Shown one piece after another: positions 35,364 to 47,277 of a stretch of 64,000 bases of DNA. Source of the stretch: Oreocharis arfaki (Eukaryota; Chordata; Aves; Passeriformes; Paramythiidae). The notes beneath the pieces were generated by a model. The model made no database searches. It worked only from the letters and a program-made list of their open reading frames with translations, and had not been told where the DNA came from. Location of the stretch: positions 558,001 to 622,000 of the forward strand of contig VZRR01012752.1 of assembly GCA_013398015.1 (NCBI GenBank), read 5' to 3'. How positions within the stretch are numbered: the stretch's first letter is position 1; every line of letters begins with the position of its first letter. The position numbers were made by a program, and so were the translations under genes.

Positions 35364-37102
35364 CTGAGAAGCCAATGAACAATTAATCCACGTCTGTCCT
35401 TTTCTTGACACCCATAATTAGACAGACCTGCATTACACCTTCCAACTGTCCTTCTTTCACAGAGTGAAGGTTTGTACCTTATTTAGTCATTCTGCTTCTT
35501 GAAGGTCTTCTGGACATTTAATCATTCTGCTGCCCTTGCCTGAATGTTTTCTGGTGCTACTGGCTCCATTTTCTGAGATAAGGAGCCTAGAAATGCATAT
35601 TCAATCCTGCATGCCACTCTGAATCTACAGACACATTTGCATCAGTATGAGTGAAGCAAATTCTGTTTGACAGGAAATGGGCATAATAATTAGAGAAAAT
35701 TCATCTCAGCTTTTGGGAACCATGACTCCAAATTGTTTGCCTTGTCCCTTTTTATGAAAGAAGAATTACAGAGTACTTCTTTTCTTGAAGCCAACTTGGC
35801 GGAGGTAGCTGAGGAATGTAACTGGTCATAACTCATTTACACATAGACGAGAAAGGACGATTTATAAAATATGTTGTGCTTTGTTTATGTCAGTCTATTT
35901 CAATGCTGGGAGCATAACTTTTATTCTACTAATTGAAATAAAGATCAAACAGTGCTGCAAAACCTGAATCATTATCTTGTAGAAATGCTTGCTAATGCTA
36001 GTGATCAGTCCTTTTAGTTCCTGTTAAAATTCTGCTTGTTACTCACTGTAGCATATGGATCTAATGGAAATAGTAGAAGTAGTTTTGTTATTCACTTGAA
36101 TTTTCAGTCTCTGCCCAGCAGAACTTGTTATTCTGAGTTTGTTAAAAATGTATCTCAGTCAGGCTGTGGAACTGTAGAATTTAAGAGAATAGGAATTTAC
36201 TGAGTCATATAATACTGAAAATAAGAGTTGTGAGACTGCTCACTGAGCCACGCAGAATCCACTGTTCTTTTCTGTGTTTCGCACTCTAAATACACATATC
36301 ACAAAGTTAAAATCCCTCTTTTTCTTCAGACTTGAAGTTTATAATTTAAGTGTATGTGTTTCTCTTCAAGACATCCAAAGAAAATAAATCAAATATCCTT
36401 TAACAAAAGGTTAACAGTTCAGTTGTTTTTCCAGTTTGTCTGTTGGGAAAAGGAGTCATCATTCAATCTCATTTCTCTCACATCTACCTGAAAAATTTAC
36501 AACTTATATTATAGGACTGTTGAGATTCTTTTATAACCAAGTTCCCCTCAGTTGGCTGTGACAGAAACATAACCCAGCCATGGACTAGAGCAATTCTGAT
36601 TTTCACCAGAGTAATGTTTGAAAGCTCTGCCCATGCCAAAGAGTGATGTCAATTTCTTAGCGCTGAAAGGTGTTGTCTTTGTTATTGTATATGAACAGCC
36701 AATGTAGAGGGAAGCCTGAGTAGGCAGAAAGCCCATGGTTGATACATTTCCAATCTTTGAGGAACTATTAAACTTGAAAGTGTTTCACTGTATTATAATG
36801 GATTTTTAATTACAAGCAATACAAAAATAATTTGATTCTGTCATGCCTTCTCTGTGACAGAGCATTAGAGACGATAATCTAGTAGTTCAGACATGCTGCA
36901 AAGTCTATAACTCATGTCACTACTTAATCTGAATACAACACCACTTTGTGTTTTTCATTTTGTCGCGTTGCTGAGTTCTTTGCTCAGCAACTGCACTGCA
37001 AAGCTTATTCTGCTCTTGATATGTTTTGATACGGGATTGAAATATTCACTTGATTCCAGAAGTGCTCAGCATCTTGATGTTACTGACATAGATCACACCA
37101 TT

Positions 37103-37837
37103 TGACAACTACGCAAACCCTTGGGATGTCACACATTTTCATTACTCTTTCAGAAAGAAAAAGACTCAACCTGCATTGGTTCATTTGGGTCCTTACCACC
37201 GGCTGCAGTCCTTCATGTACTACTCCAGCGTGGGTCCCTTCCATGGCGTGCAGTCCTACAGGAAAAGGCTGCACCAGTGTGGGTCCCTCACAGGGTCACA
37301 AACCTCCAGTGTGGCCTTCTCTCTTCATGGGACCACAGGTCCTTCCAGGAGCCTGCTCCAGTGCAGGCTTCCTCCAGGGTCACAGCCTCCTTTGGGCACA
37401 TCCACCTGCCCCAGTGTGGGTCTCCTCCACAGGCTGCAGGTGGGTCTCTTACACCCTCATGGACCTCCCAGGGCTGTGGAAAACAGCTGCTTCACCATGG
37501 TCTGCACCACGGGCTGCAGGGGGATCTCTGATCTAGCAGCACCTGGAGCACCTCCTCCCCCTCCTCTCCACTGACCTTGGTGTCTGCAGGGCTGTGCCTC
37601 TCACTCCTCTCTCCAGCTGCTGTGGTGCAACAGTTCTTCCCCTTCCTAAATATGTTCTCACAGAGATGTTACCACTGTCACTGATGGGCTGGGCCTTGGC
37701 CAGCAGTGGGTCCATCTTGGGACTGGCTGGCACTGGCTCTGTTGGGCATGAGGGAAGCTTCTGGCAGCTTCTCACAGAAGCCACCCCTGCAGTTTCCCCC
37801 CACCCCCATGAAAATCTTGTCATGCAAACCCACTACA
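37103..37837 (-). mobile_element. Truncated or internally deleted ERV LTR, minus orientation
   Basis: Read on the minus strand the element begins TGTAGTGGGTTTGCATG at 37,837. It follows the same order of blocks as the intact LTR at 45,078-46,158: GAAGCTGCCAGAAGCTTCCC, CTGCTGGCCA, a TATA-like ATATTTAGGAAG (complement of about 37,643-37,656), GACACCAAGGTCAG, and GGAGGAGGTGCTCCAGGTGC. Motif variants of CCAGTGTGGGTCC recur on the + strand at 37,225, 37,274, 37,306, 37,358 and 37,411. The 3' third is much shorter than in the other LTR. The left edge, taken at a TGACAAC, is uncertain. No target-site duplication was found and no retroviral genes are present. Confidence 0.75.
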
Positions 37838-39607
37838 GCCCAAGGCTTAACTCCCCTAAACTCATTATACTGGTTCAAAACCAGCACTGCTTACATCGCA
37901 TCTCAATGTCTCTCCAATTAAAAGGTCTCAGTTCTGATTAACCAGTTTCTTCCTTTTCTTCTTGATGTCATTGTTCTTACATGCAATGGTCCAAAGCAGA
38001 TGTTGTTTACCCTGAAGAATAACATTTTCTAATGGCATAGTTATTATTAATAAAAGCATATTGTAACAGAGGGATCAATCAGTGATTAGTTACATCTTAT
38101 CTAGTTTTATGAACATGAATAAAGAAATAGACAACCAAAATTTTAGTTATTCATTAGTGTAAAATTAAAAGTAAGCATTTTTTCATTTTAAGGCTGCTTG
38201 GGATGAAAAACTATTGAGACATATATTTTGGATAGTCAATAGAAATTACTAGCTTGTGCATGAGAATCAAGAGTGAGTCATGAAGAAACAGGAGAAGAGA
38301 GAATTCTTATCAGCCAGACAAGATAGACCTCTCAGCTCCACAAGCACTGCTAGAAGCATATCTAATGAAGGAACAAACCACAAAGGCAGACACTGGAAAT
38401 GTATTCCCAAGCAAGGCATCTAGAGCTTGCAATTGCCAAGTATGGTCTGTTTATACTCATCATAAATGTTAATGCTATGACTAGAAGAGAAAAGGAAAGA
38501 AGAGGGCAGGAAAACCAGCAGGAGTCATAACAGTGGCAGAACATGGAGTAACTCATTCTTCCTGAAATGGGCTGCTTATGTTACTGGACATGAGCCTGTA
38601 TCTCATTCTCATCATTAGACTATGCATTTGAAAGGTGTAAATAATAACTATGGCCTTGGAAAAGATTATCATACTTTATAAAGGGACATAAAAACTGCAG
38701 ATGAGTATGGTTGGGCTGCACATTTCATGTAGCTGGCTGTAACAAGAAAAAATACCAAAAGAAAGAGTCATAACCCATGCTGAGTTAATGGTGGGATTCA
38801 GTGATCTCATCTTCCATGAGTCGATAATTTGGACTTTTTGTAGTAATTTTGGTATGTGGTCAGAAAAGTTAAGAGCTGAAAGACAGTATATATAAAAAAT
38901 ACTGCCAGGAGTTACTTCCAAAACAGAGACTGTAGGAGACTTACATCAGTGAACTGTATAAGAAGCACTGTAGTATGTGGGTGGTGCTACGTCTGCCATT
39001 TTTAGGCAATAAATACTTTTGCTTAAGAAAGAATACTTAAAATTGCAAAATAGTTGTTGTAGTGTAACCAAGAAGCCAACTTTTAGAAATGGAACTACAT
39101 TGCTTGTTGTTTATAGCTGAAGAATCTAACATCAAACAATTAATTTTAATGGACAAAATTTCTAGATCTTTTAGCCCAAAGCATACTTAAATATGCAGAA
39201 AAAAAGGTTGCTTGCAATGTGAAAAGGTTTAAAATTTTATACAGCTTTATTTGAAAATAATCACATTTTTGCTATTGACACAGGTGATACTAAGAACCAG
39301 AACACACCTCCTAATTTTTCCTAAAAAAAAAAAATTAATTGAAATATTTTCCCTAGGGAAGTGCCGGCTTGTGAAATTGATACCATCCAAATAGTCTGGG
39401 AGAAGAGATTAATTTTGTGTAGAGCTTCTGAAAGGAAGCTCATTAACAATTGTTACAGAAGGCCAGCATTTTTCTTGCGTAGAGTTACCTCTCAATAACT
39501 TTATCTCTGAATGTTTTAACTTAATATTCAAAATTGTTTCAAATATTTCATAAGAGCATCTGCTGCACTTCTGAAAATCTCTATGTGCTTTTTGTTTAAT
39601 TCCTAAA
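37838..39607. other. AT-rich stretch between LTR and CR1
   Basis: No gene, RNA gene or repeat recognised. Short frames on the minus strand (for example 38,362-38,556) are hydrophobic but lack splice context or similarity to anything I know. Confidence 0.5.
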
Positions 39608-40203
39608 ATGATAGAATCATTGAATGGTTTGGTTTGGAAGGGACCTTAAAATCACCTCATTCCAATGCCCTGCCATGGGCAGAAAACCTTCCACTAGACC
39701 AAGTTGCTCAAAGCCTGTCCTTGAACACGTCCAGGGGTGGGGTATCCACAACCTCTCTGATCATCCTGTTCCAGTGCCATACAACTTCATAGTGAAGAAT
39801 TTCTTCCTAATATCTAATCTAAACCTACCCTCCTGCAGTTTAAAGCCATTACTTCTTGTCCTGTGGCTATCTGCCCCTGTGAAAAATCACTCTCCAGCTG
39901 TCTTATGAGCTCCTTTTAAGTACTGGAAGGCTGCAAAGAGGTCTGCCCTAAGCCTCCTCTTTTCCAGGCTGAACAACCCCAGCTCTCTCAGCCTGTCTTC
40001 ATAGATGAGCATTCCACCCCTCTGATCATGTTAATAGCCCGTCTCTGGACCTGCTCTAGCAGATCCATGCTTTATCTGTGCTGCGGACCCCAGAGTTAGA
40101 TGCAGCACTCAAGGTGGGATTTCAGGAGAGGGGAATAAAGGGGCAGAACCACCTCCCTCATTCTGCTGGTTGTGCCTTTTTTGATAAAGTCCAGGATTAT
40201 CCC
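39608..40203 (-). mobile_element. CR1 LINE fragment of about 600 bp, minus orientation
   Basis: Read on the + strand this is the reverse complement of a CR1 3' region. It starts with ATGATAGAATCATTGAATGG (the inverted CR1 terminus), then GGTTTGGAAGGGACCTTAAAATC. It continues through the characteristic CTGTTCCAGTGCC, CAGGCTGAACAACCCCAGCTCTC and CTCTGGACCTGCTC blocks to CACCTCCCTCATTCTGCTGG. It is 5'-truncated near 40,203. It covers the end of the ORF2 region plus 3' UTR, but the reading frame is degraded. Confidence 0.95.
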
Positions 40204-43200
40204 AAAATGGTGAGGCATATGTAAGTACCACACAATGTATGTAGTGTTTCAAAGGAAAACATTGACTTATAAAGTGGCCACAGTGGGTGGTCTCGTATGA
40301 GTACAAACATTCCTAGTTGAACAGAAGCTTCAAAATTTGATCACTAACAGTAGCTGTGATTTATACAGCTCTTAACTTTTTTTTTTTAATAGGTAGCATA
40401 AGTATTTTTGACCCAGATCTGTATGTCTGAGTGCATTTTGTATGTGTGTATGAGTAGGTCCAATGGCTTTATCCTAAAAACTTTCTAATTTGTGAATATA
40501 GAGTTCCATTTGAGTTTTGAACCAGGTCAGTCTGCAGCTTCTTCATAAAGTTCAGCAAGGGCAGTATCGGCCTTTTTTCCCCCCAACTGCAATGAGAGTA
40601 ACATTTCTTCTGTATGCAGCTCTCATCCTAGGTGAAATCAGTTTCACAATCCTAATTCTGTGAGTCACTGGGCAACGTGACTCACCCAATATCACCCAAT
40701 GGTATCTTGAGTTCCAGCCTAATGCTTGGCTCACCAGGTAACTGAACAGAAGTACAGCTATTCTGAAATCTTTTGTTCCCCTTCCTAAGAGTCTCTCCTA
40801 AGCATGTTATATAAGCATGTTCCCACCAGCATAAGAACAACTGTGACTATATGTGAGTGTATATATAGTTCTGCCATGTGGAGCTGCTTGCAGGACATCT
40901 CTTACTCAGTCTTGCAGTATTGTTGCTTTTTGGCCCTTTGAATGGAGGTGAAGGGGGTACGAGCAATTCTTCTGGAAATAAAATATATTCATCATTCCTA
41001 AACAGGTGCTTGGGAGTTAGCTTATGTACACAGTGACCTCAGAGGCTCCTTTACTTTTAATAGTTCAGGATGAATGTCTTAAGGAGGAGGAAAAGAATTA
41101 GATGTTGTAATGTGATCTGTAAGTTCCACAATTCCACAAAAGTTTTTTTAGAGAGGCCAAAGTTAGATTCACTGACTTCACATTTATTTCCTTTTAACTG
41201 CCCTTACTGCCTGCATTTCAGATGAAATTAGCTTTTTTATTTATACTAGAAGTTGCTTTTATATGGTGGCTTACAAACATAAGAAATCTCCACGTATGCA
41301 GGAAGAAACTCTCCTCTGAATACTTTATATCACTCAGCATTCAAGGATCTGAAAAGGTGGCACATTTCTTGACATCTTATACATTCGTAGCTAAATTCTG
41401 GAATGTATTATTTAGTCTAACTGAGATCTTTGTGTCGTTTCCTTTCTGTCTTGGATTTTTGATTTCAGGATGTGGCGGGCAGGGAGTGATGTAGAAGTGA
41501 AACAGAAAGTTTGTAAGTAAATGTAGCCAACAAAATGACCTGAAATAATGATCTCCTTAGAGGTTTGCTTCATGTAAAATGGTACAACTCCAGGAAAGAT
41601 AATAAGCCTTTCATAAGCCAAATACATTCAATCTTTTATATGCCCTGTGCATTCACAACGTCACTTAGAATACTGTGTATGGCAAAGCCTTCAGAGTACT
41701 GTTAAACCCCATTAAACCCCACTGAGATTTGAGTAAGTGCTAGAGTACTTGCTGAATCAAGGATAATCTTCTAGCTCTGTCTGTAGGACTGTTTTTGTGA
41801 AAATACATTCACTATTTATAGTCATGCTGATGTCCTTCCTCTAAATTTAATTCATCATGGGTGCCATTTTAGACAAAAAAATCACTGGCCCTAGTTGTAG
41901 CAGCCATGTGTGAGCAAATGAAGAGATGGTAGAGAAGAACAAAGTAAGAGTGTACGCTTTCTGCAATGTCCCCAGCAATGCTTCAGTTCCACTATCCCTT
42001 GGCACTCCTCCCCAAAGTCCCATACACTGCCCCACAAGATTGCACTGAGGTAACTCTCTCAGGCCAAAAATCTCCTGCTTGTGTGTAAATCTCAGAAAGG
42101 CAGGTGCCATGTGTGTGCCATCCTTACCTCAAGGATACAGGCAATAGAAGGCTCTGGCTGTTTGTGCCATACTCATGTTCAAAACCTGTCCTTCACTTTG
42201 GCAGACACAGTTTAGATAAAGTAGGAAACATGGAAACCCTCAGGCAAACATTAGGCTTACTAGCCTGTAAAAGGACCTCGTTTTTTTTTTTTTTCATTTT
42301 TGGGAGAAGAGGAGGAAGGAATGTTTCCCTGCTGGGAGGGGACTTCCTTTTGTTGCTTTTTCCAGTCAGTGTTCTTAGCAGCTGAGGAAGTCATGCTTGG
42401 TTAGACAGTCTCCTAGGGTGCCATTTGGCTTTTATGGATGAAATTCTAGTTAGGGTAAGATCAAATGCTGTTGGCATAGCAGCACAATTACTTTTGAGTG
42501 CTAGAGAAGTCCATGGTTGGAGAGTTTTTCATTACTTGTTCAGTCTTTCACTGGTTCCCTGCATCATGATCCAGCTATCTAAAACCCAGCTCCTCCACTG
42601 CAGATCATTGGCAGAATTTTTCTCTGGACAGTGCTGTGGCTGTTTGCTAAATTGTCGTGGGCACTGTGGTCATGGAAACTTGAAGAGATGCGAGCCTGAC
42701 TGAATATGATGAGTAAAAGCTTTTACCATCTGAGTTGGTAGTCTTCCATGTTCCTTTATCAGGAAAAAAAAATATATGCTGGTCCATCATGCTTGGTGTC
42801 CCCCACTGACATTGTCTCCCAAGCACATCTACTCCTCTCTGCAGCACACACAGCCATGAGAATCATTTTCCCCTGTCCATTGCAGTTCGTGTGTCCTCTC
42901 CCTGAGATCGTTCCCAAGTTCATTCTGACACGTCAGCACAGACATAATGAAAATTCATAAAATCATGTTCCAGCTAAAATACCAGAGAGGTGGATATTTA
43001 TTCTAAGCACAGCTCTTAAATATGCAATTTTAAATTCTTCCATAAACTGGTAAGTCTGTAGAATTCTGCTTCTATGTTCCCTTTCTGAAGCTGCAGCAGC
43101 ACTATCTGGACTACATAACATTGTTTAGTGATTGCTGTAGAATTTCTACCTCTTGTAAGATGATGATGTGTTTGGCAACTTTCATCTAGTGTGGCTGATG

Positions 43201-44828
43201 TAGTCTTGTAATAAAATATAATTTAGTCTTCTTTACAATTGGAGAAACAGATCTTCCCAGGTAATAGTTACTTTCCTTTGCTGTTGCTGCTACTACTAAA
43301 TTGTTTTTCCTGTCCCTGGATGCCTGGGGGTGTCTATAGATCTCAAATACAACTAAATACAGCGAAATAGCCTCATCAATATCTTGTAGGCTTCAAGGGT
43401 GAGGAGAACCAAAAGGGCCGTGATTCCTTGTGGAGATGTGGTTTCTGAGATTCCATGTGGGTGAGGGAGGAAGAGAAGGATGTGGTCCCTTTCATGGTTT
43501 AACAAGAAACATGGGGTCTCAGTGCTCCATGACTCTGGCAGCTTTCCTTGTCCTCCTCCACATAGCAAATCCGTGTGTGACTCTTCATCTGAGTGGTGGC
43601 CAACACTTTCAGTCAAATAAAAGCTACTCTCCCCTTTCACGTTTGCACTAGGGCAGGACTTCAGTCCCACTCCCTGAAACATCAACTGCCTTGGTGTCAC
43701 TGTGCGAGTCAATATAAATTCAGCCTCAGAATTAATCTGTAAAAGACAGATAATCTCTCATTCAGGGAACAATTTCAGGTGAGTTTGCTATCAGCACTAT
43801 GCCTCTCTGGGGAGAGTGTGATGTCCCATTGGCACTGCTGTAGCAGAGACACAGTGCCATCCACTTGAAGACAGACCTGAGAATAAGCACGTTTGTTGTT
43901 TCTATTTACAGCTGTGTTTTAAGATTTCTCACAGGGGCTGTGAAGTCCAGAATTGTACCTGCTAGAAAACAAAGTACTATAATTCTTGCATTATTTATCA
44001 TTTTTTCATGAGTAGTAACAGCAGACTGTAGAACCTCCCTGAATGTATATCTTGCAATGATTGTACTTTGAAGTCATTGTTGTCATGTTACTTCAATGTG
44101 CATATGAGTGTTACTGCCATATATCAAAAACAGGAAAGTAATTTCCTGTCAATCAAAAGAATAGGAATGAAATTAAAATAAATGCTACAGGTTTTCCCGT
44201 TCAAGCATCTAGCTTGTGCCTCTTCCGATGTCACCTATTAGAGCAAAGTGTTCCAATAAGTGTATCGTGAGTTTAAAAATATTAGAATCTTACCTTTATT
44301 TGAGCTGCAATATTGGAGTAAACTAAGGAAAATGCAGCAAGTTTTATTCAATATTTCTTTATTTGCTCTTCTCACTCTTCTCTGTGATTAATCCCCAATA
44401 TGTAATATAAAACTGTGTCATTCCTAGTTAACTTTTACAGTTAAATAATGTTTGACTGTTACATTCTTCACAATAACTGTGAGAGAAAAGTTCTGTCTTT
44501 TGCTGACATGTTCTCTGTGAAAAGACTTTTGAATTTACTGAGACTGTTTTTTATTCCTGCTTTCATTTATCTGATTTGAAATTCGCATCGTCCTGCAGCC
44601 TCATCTACCCTTCAGGCAATGAAAACCAAAGTACAACTGAGGTAAATTTTTACCAAGCAAAACCACACAACTATACAAAAAGTAATTTTCACACCCTGCT
44701 GTCAGCAAAAACTGTGAAAACACTGTTCTCAGTTCAATATGCTTCACAATTTGTGGTGTGCATTCCCACTGGCAGGAAATGTTTAGAGGCATTTGCACAA
44801 CGCCCTTAATAACATAGTTTAACTTTTG
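40204..44828. other. Intron-like or intergenic stretch
   Basis: No gene recognised. It contains a T14 run at 42,281-42,294 and a short duplicated TTAAACCCCA unit near 41,702-41,721. ORF-like segments at 42.4-42.7 and 43.4-43.7 kb show no domain and overlap frames on the other strand. Confidence 0.5.
42281..42294 (+). repeat. T14 homopolymer
   Basis: Fourteen thymines followed by CATTTTTGGG. No adjacent transposable element signature. Confidence 0.85.
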
Positions 44829-44927
44829 GTCAGCCCTGGAGTGTTCAGATAGTTGGACTAGATGATTGTTGTAGGTCCCTTTCAAGTGAAATACTTCTGT
44901 TCTGTTCTATTCTATCCTATCCTAGAC
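44829..44927 (+). mobile_element. CR1 LINE 3'-terminal fragment, plus orientation
   Basis: GTTGGACTAGATGATTGTTGTAGGTCCC followed by degenerate TTCTGTTCTGTTCTATTCTATCC matches the last part of a CR1 subfamily with a TTCTA-type terminal repeat. The copy is very short and lies about 150 bp upstream of the intact LTR. Confidence 0.8.
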
Positions 44928-45072
44928 CTGTCCCAGTGGTTGCACCTTTTTTGCCCAGAAGCAAAGATAGGGAAAATAATATATAAATCTTATGGCTGTC
45001 TTATCTCAGTACAAGATTGAATACAGCTGAAGCATATTTTTTTACCCGCCTCTGTAGACAAGAAACAAGACA

Positions 45073-45077
45073 CCAAG
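45073..45077 (+). repeat. Target-site duplication, left copy (CCAAG)
   Basis: CCAAG directly precedes the TG that begins the LTR. The same five bases follow the terminal CA at 46,159-46,163. Confidence 0.85.
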
Positions 45078-46158
45078 TGTATTGGTTTGGCACTGCCTGG
45101 TTTTGGGTGGCAGGGGGGCCACAAAGATGGCTCTTGTGAGGAAGCTGCTGGAAGCTTCCCACCATGTCCTGCAGAGCCAATGGCTGATGGCTCTGAAGAG
45201 GGACGTGCTGCTGGCCAGAACTGGGCCAATGAGAGAGGCTGGTAACGCCTGTGTGATGACATATTTAAGAAGAAAATCAAAACAAAGTCACAAGATTTTG
45301 GATTCTAGTCAGAGAAGGGGAGAAGGTGAGAACATGTGAGGGAAAACAACATGGAGACACCAAGGTCAGCGAAGAAGGAGGAGGAGGAGGTGCTCCAGGT
45401 GCCAGAGACGAGATTCCTCTGCAGGCCATGGTGATGACCATAGGGAAGCAGCTGTGCCCCTGCAGCCCATGGGTCCACAGGGGATGCAGAGATCCACCCA
45501 CAGCCCGTGGGGGAGGTGCCCGTGCCAGAGCAGGTGGGTCCCTGGAGGAGGCTGTGATCCAGTGGGAGACCCAGCGGAGAGAGAGGGCCCTTGCTTCCAG
45601 GCTGGAGCAGCCTGTCCTTGGAGGACTGCATCCCGTGGGAAGAGAGAGCCACGGCACAGCAGTTTTGGGAGGGCTGTGTGCCCGTGGGAGGGGCTCACGC
45701 TGCAGCAGGTGTGGTTTGGAGAGTGGGAGAGTGGACTCACGCCGGGAAGTTCACGGAGAACTGTCTCCCGTGGGAGGAACCCCACGGCCTCACAGGGAAG
45801 GACTCCTCTCCCACAGCAGGGGAAGAAAATCTTGGTGATAGACTGACCAAACCCCCCTGCCCTGCCTCCCTGTGCTGTCGGTGGGAAGGAGGGAGGGCCT
45901 GGGGGGATGGGGGGTGTTCTAAGGGCTTATTTTACTTCTCGTTACCCTCCTCTGAATCTGTTAGTAATAAATTTCACTGAGTAACTAAGGTTGAGCCTGT
46001 TTTGCCCTTGAAATATTTCTCCCGCTCTCCTTAGCTCACCCATGAAGCATCTGTTAACCCTTTTCCTCTTTTCCCTCCTTTTGCCCAGCTGGGGTAGGGG
46101 AGGGTGAGCAAGCGACTCTCACGGGTGCCTGGTGTTGGGCCAGTGTCAAACCATGACA
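45078..46158 (+). mobile_element. Intact solo LTR of an avian endogenous retrovirus
   Basis: This 1,081-bp element begins TGTATTGGTTTGGCAC, ends CCATGACA (TG...CA, with TGT/ACA inverted termini) and is flanked by perfect CCAAG duplications. No gag, pol or env sequence is present, so it is a solo LTR left by recombination between two LTRs. A TATA-like ATATTTAAGA is at 45,261 and an AATAAA signal at 45,966-45,971, fitting U3-R-U5 order on the + strand. The 5-bp duplication favours an ERV3/ERVL-type or related integrase over alpha-retrovirus types with 6 bp, but the class is not certain. GC-rich frames inside it on both strands are not genes. Confidence 0.92.
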
Positions 46159-46163
46159 CCAAG
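46159..46163 (+). repeat. Target-site duplication, right copy (CCAAG)
   Basis: Exact repeat of 45,073-45,077, immediately after the LTR end. Together they show a single integration with intact ends. Confidence 0.85.
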
Positions 46164-46789
46164 GAAGATCAAAGCCTCATTTGTATTGTAGAGGTCAAGA
46201 TACCCAGGGAGGACAAGTCATGCAATTCCTCTGTATAGAACTACTGGGCAAGCAGAAATGCAGTTGGACACAAACCATGTGTGGCTAAAGGTGGGCAGTG
46301 TGGTCCCCAGTTCTGTCTTTGTTTCTATGCCTGGAGCCCAGGACTCAGGTGGAGGTTGCAAATGGTTTCACTCCAGCCTCTCAGCATGTGTGAGTGGGAT
46401 GGTCCATCCCTGGCTAAATTCTCTCAAAGCATGAGCGTATCCTCTGGCCTCAATGGGTTGGAGGCTCTCGCTTCCCATAAGAGGGTGCAGCATCACCTGT
46501 GAAAGCATTTTGCCGTGAGCAATACAGGATGGTTAGCAGATGTTCACAGGCAGCAAGGATGGTGGCAGACCTGCGCAGTTAGGACATAGTAAGAATCAGT
46601 AAACTCCTAACTAAGGCCTGAACCAATATTTCTTGTGCTCTGAAGATCGTTTAGTGATGCTGCTGTGATGCCTTTTGCAGTGCATCTTGCTAATTCTGTC
46701 TTCTGTATGAGTGTCTTTACATGAGCAAAAGAGCTGCTGAGGAAATGAATCAGCATTGCATCGTTTGGCTCTTGGTTTACTTCAGGCAG

Positions 46790-46990
46790 TTAAACATGGG
46801 CACGTGGGACTTTTTAAAAAAGTTTCTGGTTTCATTAAGGTGTAATGAACCTTGCCTGAGGGTGCATTATGCAGATCACCTGAATCTTTTATAGCTGCTA
46901 TTTGCATATTTCATATAAAGAACCCTGAATCTCTATGTGGCATTTCATTGACTTCATCAAACAAATATGGAATTCTTCCTTGCAAGAGCT
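46790..46990. promoter_or_regulatory. Candidate conserved non-coding element with octamer
   Basis: About 200 bp without simple repeats or transposable element similarity. It carries ATTTGCATA (POU/octamer) at 46,900-46,908, GGTGTAATGA near 46,840 and TTCATTGA-type sites. Such composition is common in developmental enhancers. This is a compositional impression only, since conservation cannot be seen from one genome. Confidence 0.2.
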
Positions 46991-47215
46991 AGTGGGGAAA
47001 TACATGAGGGACAAAAAATTCTTTTAATGTAATTTGGTGTCTATGTGACTTAATGACTATGTGAGTGCTTTTAATGAAATCACATACACTATATTTGTAA
47101 CCATTCATTCTGATCCAAAAATCTGTTTAGTGTCTCTATTCCAGACTTTCGTAACATAACTACTATTGGTTTTTATCGTTAAATATGTAATCCATAACAG
47201 AAATGTCATCACTTT

Positions 47216-47277
47216 GCATAATATATATAAAAATATATTTTTAAGTATTCAAATATAAATATAAAAAAATATAAACA
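47216..47277. repeat. AT-only low-complexity tract
   Basis: About 60 bp that is almost all A and T, with ATATATATAAAAATATATTTTT and related units. It is an imperfect (AT)n/(AAT)n sequence. Confidence 0.7.

Larger units (their letters stand above)
32691..37102. other. AT-rich stretch between CR1 and LTR
   Basis: No confirmed gene. It contains a T25 homopolymer at 34,719-34,743 and the exon-like minus-strand frame at 35,065-35,363, listed separately. No other repeat is recognisable. Confidence 0.5.

Noticed and set aside
37102..37574. Three overlapping + strand frames of 132-144 codons
   Set aside because: They are produced by the quasi-periodic GC-rich LTR, which is oriented on the opposite strand. 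All three + frames are open at once.
45326..45838. Open frames of 115-170 codons on both strands at 45.3-46.0 kb
   Set aside because: They lie wholly inside the solo LTR, overlap each other on both strands and reflect GC-rich LTR sequence rather than a gene.
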